NCBI RefSeq assembly: GCF_029223865.1
Contig: NZ_CP119520.1
Span: 6,200,001-6,264,000 of the forward strand
Direction of reading: 5' to 3'
Length of the DNA: 64,000 nucleotides
Source: Telluria mixta
Lineage (GTDB): Bacteria; Pseudomonadota; Gammaproteobacteria; Burkholderiales; Burkholderiaceae_D
How positions within the stretch are numbered: position 1 is the first letter of the stretch; every line of letters begins with the position of its first letter. Shown here in pieces: positions 41,392 through 53,129 of the stretch. The position numbers and the translations under genes are program-made. The notes beneath the pieces are model-generated. The model was not told the DNA's origin. It did not search any database and saw only the letters and a list, made by a program, of their open reading frames with translations.

Positions 41392-43125
41392 ATGCGCGCC
41401 AGTTCACCCGCAGCACCGAACGATCCGCGCCATGCGGCCCCGGCAGTGAGCCCGGACGGCTACATGGAGGCGGTGGGCGACGTCGCGTTCCGTCTCGACC
41501 CTTCCGGCCTGATCCACCATGCGAGCCAGCGTGCCCAGCGCGCGTTCGGCACGCAGGTGCTGGCCGGCACCGTATTGACGACGCTCGCGGTCGACGTGGA
41601 CCAGGCCGCCCTGCGCAATGCCCTCGTCGATGCCGGCACCGCCAGCGACCCGGTGCTCGTCGAAGTGCGGCTGCGCTGCGCCGGCAAGGACGTCTGGTTC
41701 GAATTGCGCATCGGCCTGCTCCCCGGCAGCCATGAATTGCTGGCCGTCGGCCGCGACATGTCGGTCCAGCGCGCCACCGAACAGCGCCTGCGCCACATGG
41801 CCACGCACGACGCGCTGACGGAACTCCCGAACCGCCTGCTGCTGTCGGACCGGATCCGCATGGTGATCGCCAACGCGCGCCGCTCGGGCCAGGGCTTCTG
41901 CGTCGCCACGATCGGCCTGGACGGCTTCAAGAAGGTCAACGACGGCCTCGGCCACCCGGTCGGCGACGCCGTGCTGCGCCAGGCGTCAAGCCGCCTGCGC
42001 AAGACCTTGCGCGACAGCGACACACTGGCCCGCGTCGGCGGCGACGAGTTCGTCGCCGTCCTGCCGGGCACGTTCACGCCGGACCAGATCAAGCTCGTGA
42101 GCGGCCGCCTGCTGGCCGCGCTGCAATCGGCGTTCGAGGTCGACGGGCATACCGTGTACCTGGGTGCGTCCGTGGGCGTGTCGATCTACCCGGACCACGC
42201 CGAGGACGAGATCCGCCTGATCGCGCTGGCCGACGCCGCCATGGGCCGCGCCAAGGAAACGGGCAAGGGCCGCGCCGTCGTCTACAGCGTGCGCGAGAAC
42301 GGCCCGCCGCAGCACGACATCTCGCTCGAAGCCGCCATGTTCCAGGCCGTGCGCGAAGGCGAGTTCCTGCTGTACTACCAGCCGATCGTGTCCAGCCGCA
42401 CGCGCCAGATCGAAGGCTTCGAGACGCTGATGCGCTGGAAGCATCCGACCCTGGGCATGGTCCCGCCGGTGCGCTTCATCCCCATCGCCGAGACCAACGG
42501 CCTCATCAACCTGCTCGGTGCCTGGGCGTTGAAGGCGGCGCTGGTGCAGTTGCGCCAGTTCGAGGAAGTGGCCAAGCGCGACCTGTACATCTCGGTCAAC
42601 ATCAGCCCGCGCCAGTTCCGCAACGACCGCTTCCTCAGCGTGCTGGACGACGCCCTCGCCTTTTCCGGCGCACCCGGCGACAAGCTCGTGCTCGAGATCA
42701 CGGAAGGCACGCTGATGGTCGACCCGGCGCACGCCGAGGCGATCCTCGGCAAGATGGCCGAACGCAACGCGCGCATCGCGATCGACGACTTCGGCACCGG
42801 CTATTCGAGCCTCGCCTACCTGAAGCGGTTCCCGATCTCGGTGCTCAAGATCGACCGCGCCTTCATCAAGGATTTGCCCGCCTCGACCAAGGACGCGGCG
42901 ATCTGCAACGCCGTGCTCGACCTCGCCAAGCACCTCGACCTGTCGGTCGTGGCCGAAGGCGTCGAGACCGAAGAACAACTCGCCTACGTCGAGTCGCGCG
43001 GATGCGACTACGTACAAGGCTACCTGACCGGGAAGCCGATGCCGGCCCACGTAGCCATGGCCGCGCTCAAGGAAAACCTGTACACGGAACTGCTGCCGGA
43101 CGAATTACGGGCGGGCCTCACATGA
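41392..43125 (+). CDS. PAS-GGDEF-EAL cyclic-di-GMP protein
   Basis: A 577-residue protein with a PAS-like sensor (about residues 15-125), GGDEF (about 130-295) and EAL (about 310-565). The GGDEF signature RVGGDEFVAVL is intact, but the first metal-binding Asp of the usual DxDxF motif is Gly (TIGLDGFKKVND), so cyclase activity is doubtful. The EAL domain retains ETLMRW, NISPRQF, LEITEG, IDDFGTGYSSL and LKIDRAF, so it probably hydrolyses c-di-GMP. ATG at 41392 is chosen, with a TTG at 41371 possible. It overlaps the HDOD gene by 4 nt. Confidence 0.88.
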   Translation: MRASSPAAPNDPRHAAPAVSPDGYMEAVGDVAFRLDPSGLIHHASQRAQRAFGTQVLAGTVLTTLAVDVDQAALRNALVDAGTASDPVLVEVRLRCAGKDVWFELRIGLLPGSHELLAVGRDMSVQRATEQRLRHMATHDALTELPNRLLLSDRIRMVIANARRSGQGFCVATIGLDGFKKVNDGLGHPVGDAVLRQASSRLRKTLRDSDTLARVGGDEFVAVLPGTFTPDQIKLVSGRLLAALQSAFEVDGHTVYLGASVGVSIYPDHAEDEIRLIALADAAMGRAKETGKGRAVVYSVRENGPPQHDISLEAAMFQAVREGEFLLYYQPIVSSRTRQIEGFETLMRWKHPTLGMVPPVRFIPIAETNGLINLLGAWALKAALVQLRQFEEVAKRDLYISVNISPRQFRNDRFLSVLDDALAFSGAPGDKLVLEITEGTLMVDPAHAEAILGKMAERNARIAIDDFGTGYSSLAYLKRFPISVLKIDRAFIKDLPASTKDAAICNAVLDLAKHLDLSVVAEGVETEEQLAYVESRGCDYVQGYLTGKPMPAHVAMAALKENLYTELLPDELRAGLT

Positions 43126-44615
43126 ACCAGACTGCTACCATCGAACGATCGCCGAAAGCCGACGCCACCCTCGCCCTGTTGTGGGAGCGGATCCGCCGGC
43201 GCGGCGACATGCCCGGCTTCACCAAGGCCATCAACGCCATCCTCTCCTCCATGCGTGGCGAGGACGAGCGCGACTTTTCCATGACCCAGACCGTGCTGTC
43301 CGACCCCGTGCTCACCCAGAAGGTGCTGCGCCTGGCGAACAGCGGCATGTACTCGGCCTTCGGCCAGCGCATCAATACCGTCTCCAAGGCCATCCTCGTG
43401 CTGGGCACGGAAGCCATCGGCCACCTGGCGCTGGGTCTGAAACTGATCGAGGAACTGTCCAAGTCCACGCCGGACTCGCTGCAGGCCCACATCGAAATGG
43501 AAAAGGCCGTGCTGGCCGGGATGGTGGCGCACCAGGTCGCGGCCGAAGCGGCCACGCGCGATCCGGAAGAAGCCGTCGTGTGCTCGATCCTGCACTCGCT
43601 GGGCCGGATGATGGTCACGTTCTACCTGCCGGAACACTGGACCTTGATGCAGCAGGCGGCCGGCGCCGGCGCCATCGATCCCATCGCCATCGCGCAACTG
43701 GGCCTGTCGCTCGAACAGATCGGCCGCGCCACGGCCGAACACTGGGGCCTGCCGCGCAACCTGATCGCCGGCATGCGCCGCGTGGAACCGGGCGAGCGCG
43801 CCGCCGACTTCGGCCACGACGACTGGCTCGCCGCCGTCGGCACGATGTCGTCCCAGTGTGCCGAGAGCCTGTGGCACGGCGACGAAGCGGGCGCCGAACA
43901 GGTCAAGGTGCTGGCGGCCGGCTTCGCGCCGCTGATCGGCATCGAACCGGACAACATCGTCGGCGCCATCGAAAAGGCGAAGGTCGAAGCGGCCGCGGAC
44001 CTGTCGATCGCGCCGCTCGCGAATCCGCCGGAAAAACGCGCCCGCGCCGCCGCCGTCACGCGCATGCGCGAGGCCGGCAACAAGATCCTGCTGAACGGCG
44101 TGGCCGACATGCGCGACGCCGCTGCCCAGGCCACGCCGGGCCAGATGGTGTCGATGGCGATCGAAACGGCCTACCACGGCCTGTCGTTCACGCGCGCGTT
44201 CGGCTTCCTGCGCAACCGCCGCGACGGCCGCTATACGGCAAAGATCGGCCTCGGCGACAACGCCAAGACGCTCGTGCCGCAGCTCGCGTTCGACGATGCG
44301 TACGAGCCGAACGTATTCTTCGCGGCCCTCGGCAGCGACCGCGTGATCTTCATCGAGAACGCGCGCGACCCGAAATTCTCGAGCAAGCTCCCGGGCTGGT
44401 GGAAAGGCTCGCTGTCGGAGGCGCGCTGCTTCGTGATCATCCCGCTGTGCACGCGCGGCGAGCCGGTCGGCTTCATCTACGGCGACTGGGACGACCGCTT
44501 CCCGTCCGTCTACCTGAGCCAGACGGAGTTCTCGCTGCTGAACGAATTGCGTTCGCTCGTCGTGAAGAGCGTCGAGCGGCGGCAGCCGGTGGAAGCGGTG
44601 GCGAGCCGGGCCTGA
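43122..44615 (+). CDS. HDOD domain protein with C-terminal GAF-like domain
   Basis: A 497-residue signalling protein. The HDOD region (about residues 20-220) has QTVLSDPVLTQKVLRLANS and VCSILHSLGRMMVTFYLP, lacking a catalytic HD pair. The C-terminal part from about residue 340 resembles a GAF domain (ARCFVIIPLCTRGEPVGFIYGD). It is translationally coupled to the PAS-GGDEF-EAL gene, so the two probably work in one c-di-GMP-related regulatory route. The ligand is unknown. Confidence 0.85.
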   Translation: MNQTATIERSPKADATLALLWERIRRRGDMPGFTKAINAILSSMRGEDERDFSMTQTVLSDPVLTQKVLRLANSGMYSAFGQRINTVSKAILVLGTEAIGHLALGLKLIEELSKSTPDSLQAHIEMEKAVLAGMVAHQVAAEAATRDPEEAVVCSILHSLGRMMVTFYLPEHWTLMQQAAGAGAIDPIAIAQLGLSLEQIGRATAEHWGLPRNLIAGMRRVEPGERAADFGHDDWLAAVGTMSSQCAESLWHGDEAGAEQVKVLAAGFAPLIGIEPDNIVGAIEKAKVEAAADLSIAPLANPPEKRARAAAVTRMREAGNKILLNGVADMRDAAAQATPGQMVSMAIETAYHGLSFTRAFGFLRNRRDGRYTAKIGLGDNAKTLVPQLAFDDAYEPNVFFAALGSDRVIFIENARDPKFSSKLPGWWKGSLSEARCFVIIPLCTRGEPVGFIYGDWDDRFPSVYLSQTEFSLLNELRSLVVKSVERRQPVEAVASRA

Positions 44616-44630
44616 TCCGGACCGGCCAAC

Positions 44631-44659
44631 AAAAAAGGCGCCTTGCGGCGCCTTTTTTT
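44631..44659. terminator. Bidirectional terminator between HDOD gene and aroC
   Basis: GGCGCC (44637-44642) pairs with GGCGCC (44647-44652) around TTGC, with A6 before and T7 after. It separates the convergent HDOD and chorismate synthase genes. Confidence 0.9.
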
Positions 44660-44672
44660 ATCACGTACCGGT

Positions 44673-45767
44673 TCAGCGCAGGCGCGGCGTATCCACGTGC
44701 ACGTCGCCGCACTGGGCGCGATTCATCAGCGCGTGATCGATCAGCACAAGCGCCAGCATCGCTTCCGCGATCGGCGTCGCGCGGATGCCCACGCACGGGT
44801 CGTGGCGGCCGAACGTCTCGACGGTGACCGGGTTGCCCTGCTTGTCGATCGAGCGGCGCGGCGTGCGGATCGACGACGTCGGCTTGATGGCGATGGACAC
44901 GGTGATGTCCTGGCCCGTCGAAATCCCGCCCAGCACACCGCCCGCGTTGTTGCCCACGAAGCCCTGTGGCGTCAGTTCGTCGCCATGTTCCGACCCCTTC
45001 TGCGCGACCGAGTCGAAACCGGCGCCGATCTCCACGCCTTTCACCGCATTGATGCCCATCATGGCGTAGGCGATGTCGGCGTCGAGCTTGTCGTAGATCG
45101 GCTGGCCCAGGCCCACCGGGACATTCTTCGCCACCACGTCGATGCGGGCGCCGATGGAATCGCCGGCGCGGCGCAGGTCGTCCATCGCCGTCTCCATGCG
45201 CGCAATCAGGTCGGCGTCGGACGTCGCGGCGAAGAACGGGTTGTCGTGCACGTGCTTGAAGTCCTCGAACGGCACGGGAATGTCGCCCAGCTGGCTCATG
45301 CAGCCCATGAATTCGGTACCGTACTTCTCGCGCAACCACTTCTTGGCGATGGCGCCGGCGCCGACAACGGGCGCCGTCAGGCGCGCCGACGAGCGGCCGC
45401 CGCCGCGCGGGTCGCGCACGCCGTATTTGTGCCAGTACGTGTAGTCCGCGTGGCCGGGACGGAACATCTCGACGATGTTGCCGTAATCCTTGCTGCGCTG
45501 GTCCGTGTTCTCGATCAGCAGCGCGATCGGCGTGCCCGTCGTCACACCTTCGTAGACGCCGGACAGGATCTTCACCTGGTCGGCTTCCTGCCGCTGCGTC
45601 ACGTGGCGCGACGTGCCCGGCTTGCGGCGGTCCAGCTCCGGCTGGATGTCGGCTTCGGACAACGCCAGTCCCGGCGGACAGCCATCGATCACGCAGCCGA
45701 TTGCGGGACCGTGCGACTCGCCGAAAGTGGTTACGGAAAACAGCTTGCCAAATGTGTTGCCGGACAT
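44673..45767 (-). CDS. aroC: Chorismate synthase
   Basis: A 364-residue FMN-dependent lyase forming chorismate from EPSP. The three family signatures are present: [19 protein letters not shown] at the start, the central [23 protein letters not shown] segment near residue 122 (split: GGRSSAR), and [17 protein letters not shown] near 328. It starts with [10 protein letters not shown] and is a stand-alone gene here. Confidence 0.97.
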   Translation of the reverse strand: MSGNTFGKLFSVTTFGESHGPAIGCVIDGCPPGLALSEADIQPELDRRKPGTSRHVTQRQEADQVKILSGVYEGVTTGTPIALLIENTDQRSKDYGNIVEMFRPGHADYTYWHKYGVRDPRGGGRSSARLTAPVVGAGAIAKKWLREKYGTEFMGCMSQLGDIPVPFEDFKHVHDNPFFAATSDADLIARMETAMDDLRRAGDSIGARIDVVAKNVPVGLGQPIYDKLDADIAYAMMGINAVKGVEIGAGFDSVAQKGSEHGDELTPQGFVGNNAGGVLGGISTGQDITVSIAIKPTSSIRTPRRSIDKQGNPVTVETFGRHDPCVGIRATPIAEAMLALVLIDHALMNRAQCGDVHVDTPRLR

Positions 45768-45943
45768 GGAATCTCGTTGGGTTGTGCGAATGGAATGAAA
45801 GATTTTACCAGCATGGACAAGTGGGCGGTGAAATGGCTGGTTGCATCAATAAAAATGTTTCCACGTGGAATTTTCTTACCTGACTTGATACCATTCCAGA
45901 TATACTGGTACGCAACCATCGAGCTTAACCTGGAGACGCAGCA

Positions 45944-48187
45944 ATGCCCGTATCGAACACGCCCCCGGGCGCCGCACAGGACGATGACCTGGTGTTCGCA
46001 GACGAGACGCCGGCAGACGCGGCTGTGAAAGACGGCGCGGCGTGGCGCGTGCTGATCGTCGACGACGATGCCGACGTCCATTCGACGACGACCTTCGCGC
46101 TCGGTACGCTCGACATGCACGGACGGCCGCTGGAATTCCTGCATGCCTACTCCGCCGCCGAGGCCATCGACGTGCTGGCACGCGAGCGCGACATTGCCGT
46201 CATCCTGCTCGACGTGGTGATGGAACAGGCCGACGCCGGCCTGCACCTCGTGCGCCACGTGCGCGACACGCTCGGCCGCCACGACGTACGCATCATCCTG
46301 CGCACGGGCCAGCCCGGCTATGCGCCCGAGATGGACGCGATCCGCGGCTACGACATCAACGACTACCGCACCAAGTCCGAACTCACCCGCACGAAGCTCT
46401 ACACGAGTGTCGCCGCGGCCATCCGCGCCTACCAGCAGATCCACGCATTGGAAGACAGCCGCACCGGCCTCGCCGAAGTCGTGCGCGCGAACACGGAATT
46501 GATGGCCCTGCATACGGTCGGCGAGATGACCCTCGGCATCCTGCGCGAAGTGGCCGCCCTCGCCGGCCAGCCGGCAGACGGCCTGCTGTGCGCCTGTCCG
46601 CCGGGCCTCGATGCCGTCGGCTGGCAGGTGCTGGCCAGTTGCGGGCCCAGCGCGGACCTCGCGCACGACGGCATGCTCGCGACGGGCGGCCAGGGCCCGG
46701 CCGGCGCCATCGCCCGCGCGCTGGCCGAGGGCCGCAACCTGTACGAACCGGACCACCTGGCCCTGTATTTCAGCGGCAAGGCGCATCGCCATTTCGCCGC
46801 CTGGCTGAAGTTGAAGAGTCCGCTGGACGCCCTGCGCCGCGGCCTCATCGACGTCTTCACGAGCAGCATCGCCGTCGGGCTCGACAACGTCGCGCTGATG
46901 ACCGCCCTGCACCGCGCCGCCTTTTACGATGGGCTCACGAGCCTGCCGAACCGGACGCGCCTCGTCGAGCTCATCGACGACAGCCTGCAGGCGCGTGTCG
47001 ACACCACCTTGTGCCTCGTCGACATCGACCAGTTCGCGGAAACGAACGACGCCCTCGGCCACCAGTTCGGCGACGCGTTGCTCGTCGCGGTGGCGCAGCG
47101 CCTGCGCACGCGCCTGGATGCCCAGGTGGTGCTTGCACGCATCGGCGGCGACATCTTCTGCCTGCTGGGCGAGGCCGGCCTGATCGACCCGGCCGCCGTG
47201 CAGGACCTGTTCGCGGCGCCGTTCTCGATCGAAGGCCAGGACGTGCAGGTGTCGGCGACGCTGGGTCTCGTGCGCCTGCTGGAACACGACGGCACGGCGG
47301 CCGATGCGCTGAAGGATGCCGACATCGCGCTGAAGCGCGCGAAGAGCCAGCGGCGCGGCGGCCACTTTTACTTTTCGCGCGGCATGGGCGTCGAGATCCG
47401 CGAGCGGGTGCGCCTGATGCACGCGCTGCGCGGCGGCTTCGCACGCGGCGAACTGTTCCTCGCCTACCAGCCGCAGGTCGAACTCGCCGCGCGCCGCGCG
47501 TTCGGCGCCGAGGCGCTGCTGCGCTGGCGTACGGAAGACGGCCGCTTCGTCCCGCCCGACCGTTTCATTCCGATCGCGGAATACTCGGGCCTGATCATCG
47601 ACATCGGCGCGTGGGTGCTGCGCGAAGCGTGCGCGGAACTCGTGCGCGTGCGCGCGGCGGGCCACCTCGACTTCACGATGTCGATCAACGTGTCGCAGGT
47701 CCAGTTCCGCCACCCGCATTTCATCGACATGCTGCGCCAGGCGCTGGCGGACACCGGCGCGCCGCCGGAACGTGTCGAACTGGAGATCACGGAATCGATG
47801 GCGATGGAAGAGCCGGACCTGCTGATCGAGCGCCTCGCCGAGATCAAACGCACGGGCGTGTCGATCGCCATCGACGATTTCGGCACGGGTTTCTCGTCGC
47901 TCTCCTACCTGCAGCGGCTGTGCGTGGACCGACTCAAGATCGACCGCGCGTTCGTCACCGAAATCACGGACGCGGCACGGGGCAGCAGCATCGCCGAGAT
48001 GGTCATCGAGCTGGGCCGCAACCTGGGCCTGTCGATCATCGCCGAGGGTGTGGAAGACGAGGTACAGGCCCAGATCCTGCAGGCGCTCGGCTGCCCGCTC
48101 GCGCAGGGCTACCTGTTCGCGCGCCCGCTCGCACCCGAGGCACTCATCGAGTGGCTGGGCAGCGACGCGCTGACGCGCGCCGCGTGA
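45944..48187 (+). CDS. REC-DUF3369-GGDEF-EAL response regulator
   Basis: A 747-residue response regulator. A receiver (about residues 30-155) has VDDDADV, phospho-acceptor Asp in VILLDVVME and the RTKSELT Lys. A DUF3369 sensor domain (about 165-310) follows, then GGDEF (about 325-475) and EAL (about 490-735). The GGDEF signature is GGDIF, so cyclase activity is probably lost, while EAL residues (GAEALLRW, NVSQVQF, LEITES, IDDFGTGFSSL, LKIDRAF) are intact. It is predicted to be a phosphorylation-controlled c-di-GMP phosphodiesterase. No kinase gene is adjacent. Confidence 0.9.
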   Translation: MPVSNTPPGAAQDDDLVFADETPADAAVKDGAAWRVLIVDDDADVHSTTTFALGTLDMHGRPLEFLHAYSAAEAIDVLARERDIAVILLDVVMEQADAGLHLVRHVRDTLGRHDVRIILRTGQPGYAPEMDAIRGYDINDYRTKSELTRTKLYTSVAAAIRAYQQIHALEDSRTGLAEVVRANTELMALHTVGEMTLGILREVAALAGQPADGLLCACPPGLDAVGWQVLASCGPSADLAHDGMLATGGQGPAGAIARALAEGRNLYEPDHLALYFSGKAHRHFAAWLKLKSPLDALRRGLIDVFTSSIAVGLDNVALMTALHRAAFYDGLTSLPNRTRLVELIDDSLQARVDTTLCLVDIDQFAETNDALGHQFGDALLVAVAQRLRTRLDAQVVLARIGGDIFCLLGEAGLIDPAAVQDLFAAPFSIEGQDVQVSATLGLVRLLEHDGTAADALKDADIALKRAKSQRRGGHFYFSRGMGVEIRERVRLMHALRGGFARGELFLAYQPQVELAARRAFGAEALLRWRTEDGRFVPPDRFIPIAEYSGLIIDIGAWVLREACAELVRVRAAGHLDFTMSINVSQVQFRHPHFIDMLRQALADTGAPPERVELEITESMAMEEPDLLIERLAEIKRTGVSIAIDDFGTGFSSLSYLQRLCVDRLKIDRAFVTEITDAARGSSIAEMVIELGRNLGLSIIAEGVEDEVQAQILQALGCPLAQGYLFARPLAPEALIEWLGSDALTRAA

Positions 48188-48196
48188 CCCCGCTTA

Positions 48197-48652
48197 TCAA
48201 TCCTCGGCCATCTGCTCCGCGGGCCAGTCGCGGATATAGGCCTTGAGCATGCGGTTCTCGAAGCTCTGCGCCTCGAGCACGGCCCTCGCGACGTCGTAGA
48301 ACGAGATCACGCCCAGCAGGGTGCGCGCGTTCATGACGGGCAGGTAGCGCGCGTGCTTTTCCAGCATGATGCGGCGCACTTCGTTGACTTCGGTGTCCGG
48401 AGTGACGGTGATCGGGCTGTCGTCCATGTGCTTGCGCACGGTGCCCGCGGGTTCGAGCGAACCGCCATGCGCGTGCAAGGCCTTGATGACCTCGCGGAAG
48501 GTCAGCATGCCGACCAGATCGCCGTATTCCATCACGACGAGCGAACCGATGTCGCGCTCGGCCATCGTGGCGGCGGCGTTCGCCAGGTCGGTGTCCGGCG
48601 ACACCGTGTACAGGATGTCGCCCTTGACCTGCAGGATTTCCGATACCTTCAT
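48197..48652 (-). CDS. Tandem CBS-domain protein
   Basis: A 151-residue protein made almost entirely of two CBS motifs (about residues 8-60 and 75-130), a fold that binds adenosine nucleotides. Segments TMAERDIGSLVVME and MLEKHARYLPVMN mark the two repeats. ATG at 48652 follows AAGGGGG and is preferred to an upstream in-frame ATG. The partner enzyme, if any, is unknown. It converges on the REC-DUF3369 gene with a 9-bp gap. Confidence 0.88.
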   Translation of the reverse strand: MKVSEILQVKGDILYTVSPDTDLANAAATMAERDIGSLVVMEYGDLVGMLTFREVIKALHAHGGSLEPAGTVRKHMDDSPITVTPDTEVNEVRRIMLEKHARYLPVMNARTLLGVISFYDVARAVLEAQSFENRMLKAYIRDWPAEQMAED

Positions 48653-48842
48653 TTGGACCCCCTTGATTGGAGATGCGTGCTGCGTTGTGTATTTCATAAA
48701 TTTGACTCTAGCCTAAGCTCCCCAAAAAATCCACCTTTTTGCCTTGCAACCGTGCACTCTGCACCATCTTGATGATTAAATGTAACGGTTAGCGCTATCG
48801 GATGCTAGCATGCGCCGTCTTCGTTTTCAGGAATAGCACGCC

Positions 48843-49946
48843 ATGAGCGCTCCCAGGTACCCCGGCTTCACCACGCTGGCGCTGCACGTCGCGGCCGGCG
48901 CCCCGATGTCCGACCCGGCCGTTGCCACGCTCGAGGAACGCGGCACCGCCCTGGAAGGCGGTGTCGCGGGCATCGCGACGGCCAGCGGCCAGGCCGCACT
49001 GCACCTCGCGCTGGCCACGCTGGCGGGCAGCGGCCACCACGTCGTCGCCGCGGACAACCTGCATGCCGACGCGCGCGCCCTCCTCGCGCACGGCCTGCGT
49101 CGCTTCGGCGTGGAGGCCACCTTCGTCGACCCGCGCGATCCCGGCGCCTGGCGTGCCGCGATCCGGCCCGTGACGCGGGTGCTGCTGGGCGCGGCGCTCG
49201 GGCTGGATGGCACCGTCCTCGACATCCCGCGCGTGGCCGCCGTCGCGCACGACCATGAGCTGCCGCTGCTCGTCGACGCGACGCTCGCCACGCCCCGCCT
49301 GCTGTCCGCCTTCGACCACGGGGCCGACCTCGTGATCCACGATGCCGGCTTCCTCGCGGGACAGGCCGGCGCGCCGGGCGGCCTGCTCGTCGACGGCGGC
49401 ACGTTCGACTGGCACGCCGCCCATGCGCGCACGGGCCACTACGCCGGACTGTGCGAACCGAACCCCGCCTGCGGCGGCCGCGTGTTCGCCGAGGAATCGA
49501 CGGTCGGCGCCTTCGCTCTGTGCGCCCGCCACGTGGGCCTGCGCGACTTCGGGACCGCGCTGGGCGCGCACGATGCGGCCGTGATCCTGCGCGGACTCGA
49601 GACGCTGGGCATGCGCATGGACCGCCACGTCGCCGGCGCGCGCAGGGTCGCGGACACGCTCGCCGGCCACCCGGCCGTCTCGAACGTCGTGTATCCGGAA
49701 CACGACCTGCTGCCGCGCGGCTGCGGCGCCGTCGTCCCGTTCACCTTGCAGGGCGGCCCGGCCGCGGCCGGCCGCTTCCTCGCTGCGCTGAAATTGTTCG
49801 GCCGGGCGGATGCCATCGGCGGTCCCCGCTCGTTCGCCGCGGACGCCGGCGCGGGCACCGTGCGCCTGTACGTGGGCCTGGAAGACCCGGACGACCTGCT
49901 CGACGACATGGCCCGCGCCCTGAAACTGGCGCAGAAAGGAGCCTGA
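48843..49946 (+). CDS. PLP-fold Cys/Met-metabolism family protein lacking the catalytic lysine
   Basis: A 367-residue protein of the O-acetylhomoserine sulfhydrylase/cystathionine-synthase family, shorter than the usual 420-430. GGVAGIATASGQAA and the PLP-ring Asp in PLLVDATLATPRLL are conserved, but the lysine motif (normally SATKFLGGHG) reads DAGFLAGQAG, so the Schiff-base Lys is absent. The Tyr-containing SSLYGGTY segment is also lost (NLHADAR). It is likely a non-catalytic or repurposed paralogue. The hydrolase gene follows after 1 nt. Confidence 0.8.
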   Translation: MSAPRYPGFTTLALHVAAGAPMSDPAVATLEERGTALEGGVAGIATASGQAALHLALATLAGSGHHVVAADNLHADARALLAHGLRRFGVEATFVDPRDPGAWRAAIRPVTRVLLGAALGLDGTVLDIPRVAAVAHDHELPLLVDATLATPRLLSAFDHGADLVIHDAGFLAGQAGAPGGLLVDGGTFDWHAAHARTGHYAGLCEPNPACGGRVFAEESTVGAFALCARHVGLRDFGTALGAHDAAVILRGLETLGMRMDRHVAGARRVADTLAGHPAVSNVVYPEHDLLPRGCGAVVPFTLQGGPAAAGRFLAALKLFGRADAIGGPRSFAADAGAGTVRLYVGLEDPDDLLDDMARALKLAQKGA

Positions 49947-49947
49947 C

Positions 49948-50751
49948 ATGCTGCTCGACGTGAACGGCAAGACCGCCTACGCCTACACGGCCGGCAGCGC
50001 CCCTGCGCGCTCCGCCATCGTGTTGATCCACGGTGCCCAGAACGACCATTCCGTGTGGACGGCCCAGGCGCGCGCCCTCGCGCACCAGGGCCATCACGTG
50101 CTGGCCGTCGACCTGCCCGGCCACGGCCGCAGCGCCGGCCCCGCGCTGGCGGCGGTGGAAGACATGGCCGCCTGGCTGCTGGACCTTCTCGATGCGGCCG
50201 GCATCGGCAGCGCCGTGCTGGCCGGCCACAGCATGGGGTCGCTGGTCGCCCTCGAAGCCGCGTCCCGGGCGCCCGGCCGCGTGCGCGCGCTGGCCCTCGT
50301 CGGCAGCACGTGGCCGATGAAGGTGTCCGATGCGCTGCTGGAGACGGCACGCACGGACGAGGCTGCTGCCATCGACATGGTCAACCTGTGGTCGCACGCG
50401 GCCATCGCGCCGGCCGCGCCGAGCCGGCCGCAAGGCGTTTGGCTGGCGGGCGCATCGCGCCGGCTGATGCAGCGGCTGTCGCAGCAGAACCCGGATCAGC
50501 TGTTCCACACCGACTTCGTGGCGTGCAATACGTACGCGAGCGGCGGCGTGGCCGCCCAGGCCATCGCCTGCCCGACCTTGTTCGTGCAGGGCCGGCGCGA
50601 CGTCATGACGCCGCCCCGCTCGGCGCAGGCGCTCGTGGCCGCGATCCCGCATGCGCGCGTCGTCGCGCTCGATTGCGGGCATGCGCTGATGACGGAACAG
50701 CCCGATGGGGTGAACGCCGCGCTGGCGGACTTCGTGCGCGGCCTGGATTGA
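49948..50751 (+). CDS. Alpha/beta hydrolase
   Basis: A 267-residue alpha/beta-hydrolase-fold enzyme. The nucleophile elbow AGHSMGS is near residue 93, the acid lies in GRRDVMTPP and the His in DCGHALMTEQ near the end. The oxyanion HG is in LIHGAQNDHSVW. It follows the PLP-fold gene by 1 nt with AAAGGAG upstream, so the two are co-transcribed. Substrate is not known. Confidence 0.9.
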   Translation: MLLDVNGKTAYAYTAGSAPARSAIVLIHGAQNDHSVWTAQARALAHQGHHVLAVDLPGHGRSAGPALAAVEDMAAWLLDLLDAAGIGSAVLAGHSMGSLVALEAASRAPGRVRALALVGSTWPMKVSDALLETARTDEAAAIDMVNLWSHAAIAPAAPSRPQGVWLAGASRRLMQRLSQQNPDQLFHTDFVACNTYASGGVAAQAIACPTLFVQGRRDVMTPPRSAQALVAAIPHARVVALDCGHALMTEQPDGVNAALADFVRGLD

Positions 50752-50795
50752 TCTACACTGGACAGGAAGGAAAAAGAAGGCAAAAGGAGACCAGC

Positions 50796-51093
50796 ATGGC
50801 CGCCGTCCGCTACGACAGCTTCGCGCAGTTCTATCCCTGGTACCTGACCCAGCACGAGAACCGGATGTGCCGGCGCGCCCATTTCCTCGGCACGTCGTCG
50901 GCCATCGCGGGCGTCGCACAATACATCGACAGCCTGAATCCCTGGTGGCTCGTCGTCGCCGTCGTGACGGGCTACGGCGGCGCCTGGATCGGGCACTTCT
51001 TTTTCGAGAAGAACCGTCCGGCCACGTTCGGCTACCCGTGGTATTCGTTCCGCGCGGACTGGGTGATGTACTGGCAGATGCTGACGGGCAAGC

Positions 51094-51104
<11 letters not shown>
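50796..51104 (+). CDS. DUF962/Mpo1-like membrane protein
   Basis: A 102-residue small membrane protein of the DUF962 family. The His-containing YPWYLTQHENRMCRRAHFLG and IGHFFFEKNRPATF segments match the yeast Mpo1 alpha-oxidation dioxygenase core, where the His residues bind iron. Two hydrophobic segments lie between them. The ATG follows AAAAGGAGA. It overlaps the convergent YihY-type gene by 11 bp. Confidence 0.85.
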
Positions 51105-53126
<2,022 letters not shown>

Positions 53127-53129
53127 GCG

